From positions 343,888,444 to 343,952,443 of the forward strand of contig OX336389.2 of assembly GCA_946902985.2 (NCBI GenBank): 64,000 nt of DNA, read 5' to 3'. Positions 23,795 through 33,751 of this stretch are shown here, piece after piece. The stretch is from Meconema thalassinum. Taxonomy: Eukaryota > Arthropoda > Insecta > Orthoptera > Tettigoniidae. Both the position numbers and the translations under genes were made by a program. The notes under the pieces were generated by a model that worked only from the letters and a program-made list of their open reading frames with translations, did not search any database and was not told the DNA's origin. How positions within the stretch are numbered: position 1 is the first letter of the stretch; the number at the start of each line of letters is the position of its first letter.

Positions 23795-24060
23795 GGAGTC
23801 CATACCTCCGCTGTTCAGGGTCCTGTCCTAATGTTGTAACAAGTTTCCCTAGACTCTCTACTGGTGAAACCAGTCTTCCACAGCATCACAAATCACTTGA
23901 TCAGAGGTGAAACGCTTACGGTACCCTTCAGGAACTTCTTCAATGGACCAAACCTGTGATAGTGACAAGGAGAGTGATCTGGGCTGCAAGGCATTTGACC
24001 CCGGCAATGACCTTCTGCCTCCAGCAAAGTTAATCTCTTAAACCTTGCTATCTCCAGCTT
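23795..24060 (-). pseudogene. Mariner-like transposase C-terminal relic
   Basis: The minus strand reads CSPDHSPCHYHRFGPLKKFL near 24015-23945, the region of the third catalytic Asp in mariner. After a frameshift it reads KRFTSDQVICDAVEDWFHQ near 23925-23865 and a decayed KLV..W-type tail. The rest of the transposase is missing. It lies next to the Tc1 element at 24148 but belongs to a different family. Confidence 0.65.
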
Positions 24061-24147
24061 CCAAGTTAATTTCCTTCAGTATTTGAATGAAATGATCTGT
24101 ATCCTTGTCCAATGATTGTGTGCTCTCTATGTGAAGTTGCAGTAATA

Positions 24148-25771
24148 CACTGACCGGCATGAAAAACGCAACACTTCAATTTCTTACAGAAACTGAAATT
24201 TATTTTAAATTTATGACACTTTTATGACACTAATCTACTATATGATGATGAAATATTGTAGTACTGTCCCATGTAGGTGTCTAACAATGAAATAAAAAAT
24301 GATTATCAACAAATTTAAAAATTAAGCCAGAGATGCACACTTCAAGGAAAGAGCGCTATAAGAGCGGGAAATTTTGAGTAAGCACCTATAGTTAATGCAC
24401 TTCGGTTTTGATTTTATACACTTCACAATTTATTTCACAGACCTCGGAGGCCTCTGTTAGCATCTTCAAAAGCGTGTTTTGCCACCTCTTGCACCAATGA
24501 CGGCATTGAACCTTTCAGGGATGCTCCTGATTAATGCTGTTATGTCCTGTTGAGGAACCATCTCCCATTCTTCTAGGAGGGCATTCCGTAGGTCCTGTAG
24601 GGTCTCTGGATAGTGCTGACGGGCTCTTCTCCCCAGCCGGTCCCATACGTGCTCAATATGATTCAAATCAGGGCATTGAGCAGGCCAAGCCATGGCATGA
24701 ATCCCTGCTTCATCCAAGAACTCTCGCAACATGTGGGCGTGGATTTTCTTTTATTAGTGTGAAACTATCACCAATAAATGGAGCAAAAAGCACAACATGC
24801 TCCAGAAGGATTTTCTCCACGTAACAATGTGCGGTAAGGCTCCCATTCTCCACGAAGACCAAATCCGTCCTTGCACCCATACTGATTCCTGCCCACACCA
24901 TCACAGAACCACCCTGAAAAGGTGTCCTGGATGAGAATGTGCAAGAGGAATACCTTTCCCCTGGCCTTCTCCAGACCCTCTCTCTTCCGTCAGGTGATCG
25001 GAGGCCAAATCGTGACTCATCGGTGAACAACACTTGTTCCTTTGCGAAACGTAGTCGAGCTGTGCGATGTTCTCTGGTGGGTTCTGGGCCTGTAACTGGT
25101 CTTCTGGATTGAAGATTGGCTTCTTCCAATCTTCTTGAGACGGTTCTCTCACTAGCATCGACCCCTCGAACTTGGTAGAGTCGATTTCGTGCTTCAATGG
25201 CGGCGGTGTGACAGTCGTGGAGAACTTGAAGTTTTAAGAAGCGGTCATCTCTCTCCGATGTTGCTCTTCTCGGGCATGTTCCTGGTCTCCTTGCAAAGCC
25301 TCCAGTTTTCCTGTACCTTCGTACCGTTCTGGAAATCTTGGAAGGTGTAGTCCTCAACACTTCTGCAATGTAATGCTGTTGCGACCATCTTCCACCAAAG
25401 CAACAGCTTTTGCAGCTGTTCAGGGCTTAAGGGCATGTTTGCTCCAGAAAGCCGATTACGACACTCACAGAGAGATCCTACAAACACATGTGATTGAAAA
25501 GGGAACTTTTCAAAGTACAACAATAAGCGCTATAAGAGCGGGAACACATTATTGGCTCACATCAAGTGATGTGTTTTCCAGGTTGTATGGGAAAAAACAA
25601 TTGAGGCTAATGCAATCAACAATCGTCACTTCATTATTTGCTCGCAAAGCAACGCCCATAGCATACCCCATCTAAAGAAATAGGTTGAAGTGCTTCATTT
25701 TGATTAACTAGATATTTAGACAATAATTACACATAATTTATTGTGTGTTGCATTTTTCGTGCCGGTCAGTG
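24148..25771 (-). mobile_element. Tc1-like transposon with intact ends
   Basis: The inverted ends CACTGACCGGCATGAAAAAC (left) and, inverted, CACTGACCGGCACGAAAAAT (right) are ~29 bp long. They are flanked by TA at 24146-24147 and 25772-25773, the signature target duplication of Tc1/mariner. The 1624-bp length is typical of a full Tc1 element. An (AAT)n run follows the right flank directly. Good ends with a damaged transposase mean a dead but fairly complete copy. Confidence 0.92.
24466..25523 (-). pseudogene. Tc1-family transposase, frameshifted
   Basis: Three minus-strand frames together cover a DD34E-type transposase. The N-terminal helix-turn-helix region is in 25523-25245 and 25360-24710 (SKISRTVRRYRKTGG). 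The first catalytic Asp is in VLFTDESRFGL near 25045, followed by GGSVMVWAGISMGARTDLVF. The second catalytic block reads LIKENPRPHV near 24750, with Glu where Asp is expected. After a frameshift the third residue is intact in CPDLNHIEHVWD near 24670-24640, and the tail is ALIRSIPERFNAVIGARGG. The Asp-to-Glu change and two frameshifts predict inactivity. Confidence 0.88.
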
Positions 25772-25782
25772 TAATAATAATG

Positions 25783-25821
<39 letters not shown>
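25771..25821. repeat. (AAT)n microsatellite
   Basis: About 17 AAT units with one TGA interruption, directly next to the right TA of the Tc1 element. Confidence 0.9.
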
Positions 25822-25823
<2 letters not shown>

Positions 25824-27068
25824 TGTTGATTTAAGGGGTCTAACATGTAGGTTGCAGTAAGTTTAACTGGATGACTTTCCCTGTATGATGGAGATCCAAT
25901 GACACTCATATTAGACTACAGAGTTACATAAACTTCACTCTTACATATCTTATCACTCAGATCTTCCTTGAAGATACCACCAACTTGTTCCATCACTGCC
26001 TGACTAAGCTTACCTACTCTGGAACAATACGCTCTGTGAACAATTCGATGGCAACCAGCTGAGCTTGGTTTTTGTTAAGTACCTGAATGTATGGTGAAAT
26101 AAATTAGTCCGTAATGGTACCTTGGTGCTAACTATTTTGCATTTATAAATTTAGAGATATCACTAAAAACAAAATGATACGATCCTTACAGTAGTCGCAT
26201 ATGATGTGTAACATCTGACATGTTATCCTACAATGAAATTGAGATGAAATGTATGTGAAGTCATCTGACATGTTATCCTACTCATATACTACACAGCTTG
26301 GACATTCTTAAAATGTTAATTTACGCTCCGTTTTCATACTGGTGCTATGATGAATGTATAGATTGAATTGGAGATATGCTACTGTCACTTCTTGTTTGAA
26401 CAAACATCACATATTATATTGTAAATTAAGAGGAGGAATGAAACCATAGTCTCTAGCCTATCTATAGACTACTAGAAATAATGTTCATTACAATCAAATT
26501 TCCCAACTCCTGCTTGGTGGAAACTATTGTAATTACAATTAGATAAATCGTAATTTCATGTAGATTCTGTTAAAATAACGCATAATGTTATGATAGAGTT
26601 TAAATCGATAATCTGGTAGCAAAAATAATTGCCGGACTGGGGTTCGAACCTGAGACCTCAAGATTCGCAGACCAAGACGCTATCCACACAGCCATTACTA
26701 CCACAGAAATTTAGAGTACAAGACAGTTACTTATTTTCATGTGCCGGTAATAATATGGAAGTAATTTTTTATGCTCCATTAATATTTTACTTTTTTTCGA
26801 TAATGTTCCTGCGTGGAATTGAGTTTTCAATTAGTTATGAATACATCTACTTGACAGTAAAGGGAATTCCTATAATGGTCCATGATAGGCTAGCCCAGTT
26901 CCCATATAAAAACATCGATATATATTATATTGATCACTGCATTACCGCGATGTGGGTTAATATCTGAATAGCCATTGTGCAGAAACATAGTACCGGCTTT
27001 GCCGACTAGTTACCTGGCGTCCGAGAGCTTTGTAAGCTTACGCTGGCCAAACCGTTAAAAATACATAT
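25822..27068. other. Intron sequence with one SINE head
   Basis: Mostly unassigned. At 26625-26700 the minus strand carries a tRNA-like stretch ending in TCGAACCCCAGTCC-type sequence (AGGTTCGAACCCCAGTCCGG), probably a SINE head. A direct repeat ATCTGACATGTTATCCTAC occurs at about 26213 and 26265. The final ~70 bp (TAACGCTGG-like, GTTAAAAATACATAT) is the left part of the Helitron-like copy into which the gypsy element inserted. Confidence 0.45.
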
Positions 27069-27760
27069 TGTTACGTGCCACCCCCCTAGTGGCACTTTTG
27101 TTAACTGGATTACTGTGGGTAGGAGGCACAACACCAATTACTGCTTTAAAGAAATAATTAACTTTGTTGTGGCCAGAAATATACACTACTCAACAGCAAA
27201 TAGCAATTATTACCTTACTCCAGTTTCCTCAAGTCGAGAATACTTCCCCTTTCACTTGTCAACAGACCACAGTTAATCCCTCGTAATGAGGTGGCCCCGT
27301 ACGCTGGATGGAAATAGCTGCTCTAGCTCTGTCACTCACTGTTTCACAATGCAGCACAATCACTTCTCTACGCACTAAGTAAGCACACTCGCTCAAAACA
27401 CAGTTCCTCTGTAGGAGTCTCACTTCCCCGCTCCACTAGAGGTTTCGCAAGTCACCACACTTCTGTCGCTCAGAATAATCGCTCACACTAGCTCGTAAAA
27501 CACAACAACAACAACTGCTAGACAGGTCGCACTTATATAGCAGGCCGGTGACTCAATAAATGCTTCTAGATCCATCCAGATTTCACGGCTTCTCGAGGTT
27601 TCCATCGCTGGTCCAGTCACGAATATTCTGGACTATCCCTTTGTCTTAGTAGCCCTGTTGCATAAGGCGCGCGCAATACAGGAGGCAGGACACAGCCCAG
27701 CCCTGCGGCAGTTGTGACTCATGCGGCGAGTGATGACACAAACTCACAGCCGTAACACCA
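27069..27760 (-). repeat. Gypsy 3' LTR
   Basis: 692 bp. On the minus strand it starts TGGTGTTACG and ends CGTAACA. It is directly preceded (minus sense) by the polypurine tract AGGAAGGGGG. It carries a TATATAAG box at 27532-27539. It differs from the partner LTR at roughly eight positions, including T/G at 27114 and G/A near 27124. Confidence 0.93.
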
Positions 27761-27772
27761 CCCCCTTCCTAA
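27761..27772 (-). other. Gypsy polypurine tract
   Basis: Minus-strand AGGAAGGGGG abuts the 3' LTR start TGGTGTT. In this family the RNase-H-resistant purine tract primes plus-strand DNA synthesis. Confidence 0.8.
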
Positions 27773-27794
27773 AAAGGCTGATCGTCCCGATCAA

Positions 27795-30700
27795 TCATTG
27801 GCCCGTCTGTGTCCCTCCGTAGGCTGCCAGGCGATCTCGATGCACGATCTTCATCTTCGCCCTCGGGCTCCGCTGGATCCTGTAGACGACATCGTTGATC
27901 CGTTTCACGACTCGGTACGGGCCCTCCCAGGACTTCTGCAGTTTGGGTGACAGGCCTTTCTTCCGTAATGGGTTGAAGAGCCAGACCAGGTCGTCCTCGT
28001 GGAATCCGCCGGCATCCGTCTGCTGGTCGTATCGGGTCTTCATTCGGTCGGTCTCGATCCGTAGTTTCCTCCTCGTGGACGCGTGCACGTCCTCCAGTTG
28101 GTCGACCAGTTCTTGACAATACTGGCTTACCGGGATCGGATAACTCCCAGGTCGGCCGAAGGCAAGATCGACAGGTAGACGGAGCTCCCTCCCAAACATG
28201 GCCCGTGCTGGTGTGCACCCGGTGGCTTCATGCACGGCGGCACGGTAGGCCAGGAGAAATAGTGGAAGATGTTTGTCCCAATCCCTCTGGTGCTCGCTGA
28301 CGACTATTCGGAGATGGTTCTCGATGGTGCGATTGAATCGCTCTACCATCCCGTCGGACTGAGGGTGTAGCGGCGTTGTCCTTGTCTTCCGGATTCCCAG
28401 CAGCTGGCATAGGTTCTGGAACACCTGCGACTCGATGTTTCTCCCCTGGTCGGAGTGCAGCTCCAGGGGTACTCCGTACCGGCTGACGAATTCCTTCACC
28501 AGGGTCTCTGCGATCGTCGCGGCTTCTTGGTTAGGGAGCGCATACGCATCCGGCCATTTGGTAAAGTAGTCGCTGACGACTAATATGTAGCGGTTCCCTG
28601 CCTCGCTTAACGGGAATGGCCCAGCAACATCGATGGTCACTCTCTCCATGGGGCCGCCCACGTTGTAGGTCTTCAGTGGACCCCGTCGTCTTTGTCCTGG
28701 GCCCTTGCTGGCTGCGCAATCGTGGCACCTCGCGCAGTGGTTCTCCACGTCTGTTCGGCATCCGATCCAGTAGAACCGCTCTCTCAGCTTCTCCAGGGTC
28801 TTCTTTATCCCTAGGTGTCCACCAGATGATCCTCCATGAACTTCCTTCAGGACTTCCTCCGTCATAGCCTTTGGAACGATGACTTGTTCCCGAGATGTCT
28901 TCCCGTCGGTGCTCTCCCAGGCGCGGCAGATGAGGCCATCCCTTACAATCAGCGAGTCCCACTGCGCCCAGTAGGACTTAAACTTTGGGCTGCAGTCGCT
29001 CACAATGTTCCACCCGGGTCTGGGGACACAGGCCCCCTTCCATTCGGCTATCAGTCCCAGGTCATCATCTTCTGCTTGTGCCCGCGTGAAAGATTCGCGG
29101 CTCCAGCTCCCTTGAAGTTCCACGGTAGTCCTTCGGCACTGTATCCCGGTGTTGTCCTCCCTTCGGGCACAGAAGGTGCAGTCTTCGGGGCACGGTCTTC
29201 GTGACAGGGCGTCGGCGTTAGAATGCAGCTGGCCTTTCCTGTGCTGAATCTCAAAGTTGTACTGTTGAAGCCTCTCTAACCACCGTGCGAGTTGACCCTC
29301 GGGCTGCTTGAAGTTCAGGAGCCACCGCAGGGATGCATGGTCGGTCCTGATGAGAAATTCTTGCCCGTACAGGTACTTGTGGAAGTGTTCAATGGTCTTC
29401 ACGATGGCGAGCAGCTCCTTCCTGGTGACGCAGTAGTTCCTTTCTGGCTTTGACAAGGCCTTGCTGAAGTAGGCCACTACTCTCTCCTCGCCATCCACTA
29501 CTTGCGACAGGATTCCCCCTATGCCAAAGTCGCTGGCATCGGTATCGACGATGAACCTTGTTCCAGGTCTGGGGTAGGCCAGAATAGGCGCGGTGCACAG
29601 AGCCTGCTTGAGTTGTTCGAAGGCACTGTGGCATTCTGCTGTCCACGTGAAGAGTTGGTCCTTCTCAGTCAGTCGATGTAAAGGTTTGGCGATGTCGGCG
29701 AATCCTCTCACGAAGCGACGGTAATAAGTGCAGAGACCCAGGAAGCTTCGTAGTTGGGACTTGTCCTTCGGAACTGGCCACTCCCTCACAGCTGCGGTCT
29801 TCTCTGGGTCGGTGCGCACCCCTTCCTCGGAGACGATATGCCCAAGGTACTGGACCCGCTTCTGGAAGAGCTGACACTTCTTGGGGCTCAACTTCAGCTG
29901 GGCAGCCCGTAGCTTCAACAAGATCTCCTTCAGGTTGCTGTAGTGCTCCTCGAAGTTCCTCCCCAGAACGATGACGTCGTCTAGGTAGACCAGGCAGGTC
30001 TTCCAGTGTAGTCCCCTCAGAATGGACTCCATTAGCCTTTCGAAGGTCGCAGGGGCGTTGCACAGACCGAATGGCATGACGGTGAACTGCCAGAGCCCGC
30101 TGCCCAGAGAGAACGCCGTTTTCTCGCATTCCTTAGGGTGGACCTCCACCTGCCAGTAGCCACTCTTCAAATCCAAGGTGGAGAACCATCTTGACCCTGA
30201 TATGGTGTCCAGCGTGTCGTCGATCCGGGGTAGAGGGTAGCTGTCCTTCTTCGTGACGTCGTTCACCAGCCTGTAGTCCACGCAGAACCTGGTGGAACCG
30301 TCCTTCTTCTTCACAAGCACGACCGGAGAACTCCAAGGACTATGTGATGGCTCGATCACCCCTTGCTCCTTCATCTCTTCTACCATCCGGTCGACTTCGG
30401 CTTGCTTGGCGAGCGGGACACGTCGGAATGGGGCCCTAATCGGTGCGCTGTCCCCAACGTCGATTCTGTGCTGGACCAAGCTTGTCCTGCCGAAGTCTTT
30501 GCTCCCCACGGAGAAGACATCCTGGAATTCGCGTAGCAGGTCCTGAAGTTGGCGTGATTGCTCTTCGTCTAAATGGTCCTGGGATCCTTGGTACAGCTTC
30601 TGTAGTTCTTCTGGCAGGGCGCGTCTTCTTCGGTTGTCTGTCTGCAGGTGTCCGTCCGTCGTTTCTGTGATGCGGGCAATCCAGGTAACGGGCTCGCAGA

Positions 30701-32837
30701 CTCCTAGGTTGGTGTCCCGGTAAACCGTAATATCGTAGTCGTTCAGGTTGGACAGGCGGACGTACGGCCGAGGCGTCGTGTTGATGAGGGTCTTGGCAAC
30801 TAGCAATCCTTTTGTCTGGATGTCCTCATATTTTGGCTCGATGACAGTCGCCACTCCCTCAGCGGTTCCGTCGACAATTACGGCGGCGCTGACCTCCGTC
30901 CTGGCAGGAACGATGACGTCTTCTCTCAGCCTTACTCGTCGTGCGGTGATGGACTCGTGCGCAGGTTGCAAAGCAAGTTCCTCACCTCCGAAGTGCAGAG
31001 TGTTGGTACTCAGATCCAAGATGATGATGTTCTGGTCCAGGAAGTCCAGTCCAATGATCACTTCATTTGATACGTCGGCCACAAGCACTGAATGCTTTAT
31101 CGCTCGTCGACCAATGACGAACTCCAGTGATGCTTCGCCATGTACCGGTGTGGTCTCTCCGGTCGGGGTTATTAGCTGGAGGTTCCTTTGTGTGGGTTGA
31201 ACTCTCCACTTCGGGATCACGGTGGGGCTGACGATGGTCCTCGATGCTCCCGTGTCGATTAGCATGGGCCAGCTCTCTCCGTTGACGACTCCGTCGACCA
31301 TCAGGCTGCTATTATCCCTCCGTAACTGCGTCACACGAACTTGGGCTGCCGGGGCTTGACGACTGCCACAAGCCAAGCTTTTCCCCCCTAGGCTGGCTGA
31401 AATTTGCTTTCCTGGGCCGCGCGGTTTCCCTACGACTGACTGTCCCGACGGAAACCCTTGGCGGCGGCGATCACCGCAGTCCTTGCTCAGGTGGCCTCTC
31501 TTACGGCAGGTCCAGCAGGTCGGTAGTCCTCTTCCGGGCCGCCTCTCCGGATGTCCTCCGGCTACGTTTTTGTTGGTGGTACTGCGATTCTTGAAGAAAC
31601 GGCTTAGCGCCTCCATCAATTCGTCGGCCAGGGGCTTGGTCTCGTTGGTTTTTACTGGTTCGTCGACGTCCACTTGACGCACCCGCGCGTGCATTCTGGA
31701 TGCCTGTTTTGCCGTCTCGAACTCAAGCGCGTGGCTCAGCGCATCTGTCAGGGTCTTATTGCGCGCGAGTCGCAGCGCCTGCTGAGTGTCCGAGTCCCGT
31801 AGCCCGTCGGTGAAAGTCTGCGTCGCTATCTGGTCCAGAAAGTCGGCCGGCGCTGTTGGGTAGGCGAGCCTTACGAGGGGTGCGATGTCCATCTCGAACT
31901 CCTGTAGGGTTTCCGCGTTCTTCTGTACTCGGGTCCGGAGCTGCATCTGATAGGCCTGCTGAAGATGGCTATCTCCATATCGGGACTCCATATGGGCGAT
32001 CAGGGAAGCGTAGTCCTTGGATCCAGTCGGGATGGCCTGAAGGACGTTAAGGGCGTCACCTCTTAGCGCTACAATGAGAGCTGTAGCCTTTTCTGTGTTG
32101 TTCCAGTTATTTATGGAACAGGCCGCCTTGAACTGACGTAAGTAGGTGCTCCACGGGACCTTTCCGTCGAAGGTTGGGGGCGTCACTCTGCTATGTCCCG
32201 TTCCTGATATTCCCGGTGTAACGGTGGGTGGGAGTTGGCGCAGCTCGGCAACTTCCTTTTGTAAGGCGTTGAATTTCTCTTCCACCCCCATCAGCGGGCG
32301 TTGGCACAGCTCGGCAACTTCCACTTGTAAGGCGTTGAATTTCTCCTCCACCCCCATCAGCGGTCGTTGGCACAGCTCGGCAACTTCCACTTGCAAGGCG
32401 TTGAATTTCTCCTCCACCCCCGTCAGTGGGCGTTGGCGCAGCTCGGCAACTTCCTTTTGTAAGACGTTGAATTTCTCCTCCACCCCCATCAGCGGGTGTT
32501 GGCGCAGCTCGGCAACTTCCACTTGTAAGGCGTCAAACTTCTTTTCCACTGCCGTGACTTCCTCACGCAGACCCAGTTCTAATTTCTTCAGGTCCTGTGT
32601 CAACTTATTCTGACCGTCTTCCATCTTCTTCTGGCCGTCCTCTATCCTCTTCAGGTCCTCCGCTAGCTTATTTTGACCGTCTTCCATCTTCTTCTGGCCG
32701 TCTTCTAGTTTGGCAGTTAGGTCCTCGGCTAACTTCTTCTGGCCGTCCTCCATCTTCTTCTGGCCGTCCTCCATCTTCTTCTGGCCGTCCTCCATCTTCT
32801 TCAGGTCCTCCGCTAACTTATTTTGACCGTCTTCCAT
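27795..32837 (-). CDS. Gypsy Gag-Pol polyprotein, single 1680-codon frame
   Basis: Residues are counted from the Met at 32837. About 1-95 are heptad-like MEDGQKK/LAEDLKK repeats. About 98-205 are five 22-residue repeats of the VEEKFNALQ..VAELRQRPL type, predicting a long coiled coil. Gag follows at about 215-400 (STYLRQFKAACSINNW). Further domains are a CCHC knuckle at about 437-452 (CWTCRKRGHLSKDC), protease LIDTGASRTIV at about 525, RT with FCVDYRLVND and YLDD at about 949, and RNase H FIVDTDASDFGIGG at about 1097. Integrase starts with an H-H-C-C zinc domain and has catalytic Asp in TIDVAGPF (~1403), Asp in SDQGRN (~1460) and Glu in MVERFNR (~1495). All catalytic residues look intact. Gag and Pol share one frame with no frameshift. 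A better start is upstream (see the TAG entry). Confidence 0.95.
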   Translation of the reverse strand: MEDGQNKLAEDLKKMEDGQKKMEDGQKKMEDGQKKLAEDLTAKLEDGQKKMEDGQNKLAEDLKRIEDGQKKMEDGQNKLTQDLKKLELGLREEVTAVEKKFDALQVEVAELRQHPLMGVEEKFNVLQKEVAELRQRPLTGVEEKFNALQVEVAELCQRPLMGVEEKFNALQVEVAELCQRPLMGVEEKFNALQKEVAELRQLPPTVTPGISGTGHSRVTPPTFDGKVPWSTYLRQFKAACSINNWNNTEKATALIVALRGDALNVLQAIPTGSKDYASLIAHMESRYGDSHLQQAYQMQLRTRVQKNAETLQEFEMDIAPLVRLAYPTAPADFLDQIATQTFTDGLRDSDTQQALRLARNKTLTDALSHALEFETAKQASRMHARVRQVDVDEPVKTNETKPLADELMEALSRFFKNRSTTNKNVAGGHPERRPGRGLPTCWTCRKRGHLSKDCGDRRRQGFPSGQSVVGKPRGPGKQISASLGGKSLACGSRQAPAAQVRVTQLRRDNSSLMVDGVVNGESWPMLIDTGASRTIVSPTVIPKWRVQPTQRNLQLITPTGETTPVHGEASLEFVIGRRAIKHSVLVADVSNEVIIGLDFLDQNIIILDLSTNTLHFGGEELALQPAHESITARRVRLREDVIVPARTEVSAAVIVDGTAEGVATVIEPKYEDIQTKGLLVAKTLINTTPRPYVRLSNLNDYDITVYRDTNLGVCEPVTWIARITETTDGHLQTDNRRRRALPEELQKLYQGSQDHLDEEQSRQLQDLLREFQDVFSVGSKDFGRTSLVQHRIDVGDSAPIRAPFRRVPLAKQAEVDRMVEEMKEQGVIEPSHSPWSSPVVLVKKKDGSTRFCVDYRLVNDVTKKDSYPLPRIDDTLDTISGSRWFSTLDLKSGYWQVEVHPKECEKTAFSLGSGLWQFTVMPFGLCNAPATFERLMESILRGLHWKTCLVYLDDVIVLGRNFEEHYSNLKEILLKLRAAQLKLSPKKCQLFQKRVQYLGHIVSEEGVRTDPEKTAAVREWPVPKDKSQLRSFLGLCTYYRRFVRGFADIAKPLHRLTEKDQLFTWTAECHSAFEQLKQALCTAPILAYPRPGTRFIVDTDASDFGIGGILSQVVDGEERVVAYFSKALSKPERNYCVTRKELLAIVKTIEHFHKYLYGQEFLIRTDHASLRWLLNFKQPEGQLARWLERLQQYNFEIQHRKGQLHSNADALSRRPCPEDCTFCARREDNTGIQCRRTTVELQGSWSRESFTRAQAEDDDLGLIAEWKGACVPRPGWNIVSDCSPKFKSYWAQWDSLIVRDGLICRAWESTDGKTSREQVIVPKAMTEEVLKEVHGGSSGGHLGIKKTLEKLRERFYWIGCRTDVENHCARCHDCAASKGPGQRRRGPLKTYNVGGPMERVTIDVAGPFPLSEAGNRYILVVSDYFTKWPDAYALPNQEAATIAETLVKEFVSRYGVPLELHSDQGRNIESQVFQNLCQLLGIRKTRTTPLHPQSDGMVERFNRTIENHLRIVVSEHQRDWDKHLPLFLLAYRAAVHEATGCTPARAMFGRELRLPVDLAFGRPGSYPIPVSQYCQELVDQLEDVHASTRRKLRIETDRMKTRYDQQTDAGGFHEDDLVWLFNPLRKKGLSPKLQKSWEGPYRVVKRINDVVYRIQRSPRAKMKIVHRDRLAAYGGTQTGQ

Positions 32838-32933
32838 CTTCTTCTAGCCGTCTTCTAGCTTCTTCTGGCCGTCTTCTATCTTGGTTTCCATGCCATTTAA
32901 CTTTTCTAGCAATGCTGCCAATTTCTCCTCCAT
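32838..32933 (-). pseudogene. Upstream Gag start separated by one TAG
   Basis: An ATG at 32933-32931 opens MEEKLAALLEKLNGMETK in the same frame as the long polyprotein. It runs into the same DGQKK repeats, and codon 30 is TAG (32846-32844) where neighbouring repeat units have CAG (Gln). The long frame therefore probably began at 32933 and this copy carries a single nonsense change. Use of the internal Met at 32837 would still give nearly the whole protein. Confidence 0.8.
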
Positions 32934-33039
32934 TTTAGTTGTTTGTCTTGTAAAGGGCATGCACTCACAGGAAAATTAGAGAAAATGACCTGCTCGGGTT
33001 TTGAAACCAGGACCGTCAGGTGTTGTGCTTGAGTTCGTA

Positions 33040-33057
33040 ATCCGGCTTCTGACACCA
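33040..33057 (-). other. Gypsy primer binding site (tRNA-Leu type)
   Basis: Just inside the 5' LTR the minus strand reads TGGTGTCAGAAGCCGGAT, two bases after the LTR end CGTAACA. It complements the 3' end expected of a tRNA-Leu (…CTTCTGACACCA), the reverse transcription primer used by several insect LTR elements. The isoacceptor is inferred from family knowledge, not from a local tRNA gene. Confidence 0.75.
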
Positions 33058-33059
33058 GT

Positions 33060-33751
33060 TGTTACGTGCCACCCCCCTAGTGGCACTTTTGTTAACTGGA
33101 TTACGGTGGGTAGGAAGCACAACACCAATTACTGCTTTAAAGAAATAATTAACTTTGTTGTGGCCAGAAATATACACTACTCAACAGCAAATAGCAATTA
33201 TTACCTTACTCCAGTTTCCTCAAGTCGAGAATACTTCCCCTTTCACTTGTCAACAGACCACAGTTAATCCCTCGTAATGAGGTGGCCCCATACGCTGGAT
33301 GGAAATAGCTGCTCTAGCTCTGTCACTCACTGTTTCACAATGCAGCACAATCACTTCTCTTCGCACTAAGTAAGCACACTCGCTCAAAACACAGTTCCTC
33401 TGTAGGGGTCTCACTTCCCCGCTCCACTAGAGGTTTCGCAAGTCACCACACTTCTGTCGCTCAGAATAATCGCTCACACTAGCTCGTAAAACACAACAAC
33501 AACAACTGCTAGACAGGTCGCACTTATATAGCAGGCCGGTGACTCAATAAATGCTTCCAGATCCATCCAGGGTTCACGGCTTCTCGAGGTTTCCATCGCT
33601 GGTCCAGTCACGAATATTCTGGACTATCCCTTTGTCTTAGTAGCCCTGTTGCATAAGGCGCGCGCAATACAGGAGGCAGGACACAGCCCAGCCCTGCGGC
33701 AGTTGTGACTCATGCGGCGAGTGATGACACAAACTCACAGCCGTAACACCA
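33060..33751 (-). repeat. Gypsy 5' LTR
   Basis: 692 bp. It mirrors the 3' LTR and, being at the right, is upstream of the minus-strand polyprotein. The ends are TGGTGTTACG and CGTAACA in element orientation. It should hold the promoter and start of the genomic RNA. Confidence 0.93.
33523..33530 (-). promoter_or_regulatory. Candidate TATA box in gypsy 5' LTR
   Basis: TATATAAG on the minus strand, followed by GTGCGACCTGTCTAGCAGTT. It lies in the part of the LTR expected to be the U3/R junction. It is the only obvious TATA-like box in the LTR. Confidence 0.55.

Larger units (their letters stand above)
27069..33751 (-). mobile_element. Ty3/gypsy LTR retrotransposon, nearly complete
   Basis: A 6.7-kb LTR retroelement antisense to the liprin-beta gene. 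It has two 692-bp LTRs, a tRNA-Leu-like primer site, a polypurine tract and one long Gag-Pol frame. There is no envelope-like frame between integrase and the 3' LTR. Gene order (protease, RT, RNase H, integrase) is that of Metaviridae. I count about eight differences between the LTRs, indicating a fairly recent insertion. The flanks correspond to neighbouring bases of a Helitron-like repeat, but the 4-6 bp target duplication is not clean (ACATAT left, TCTAAA right). Confidence 0.95.

Noticed and set aside
27069..27760. Gypsy envelope gene between integrase and the 3' LTR
   Set aside because: Only about 35 bases separate the polyprotein stop from the LTR, so there is no room for one.
30748..31200. 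Long open frame on the + strand (150 codons) inside the gypsy element
   Set aside because: It is antisense to the Gag-Pol frame, has no recognisable domain, and its openness follows from the codon use of the real gene.
32146..32613. Repetitive + strand frame of 155 codons (KALNFSSTPISGRWHSSATS-like)
   Set aside because: It is the antisense reading of the 66-bp repeats in Gag.
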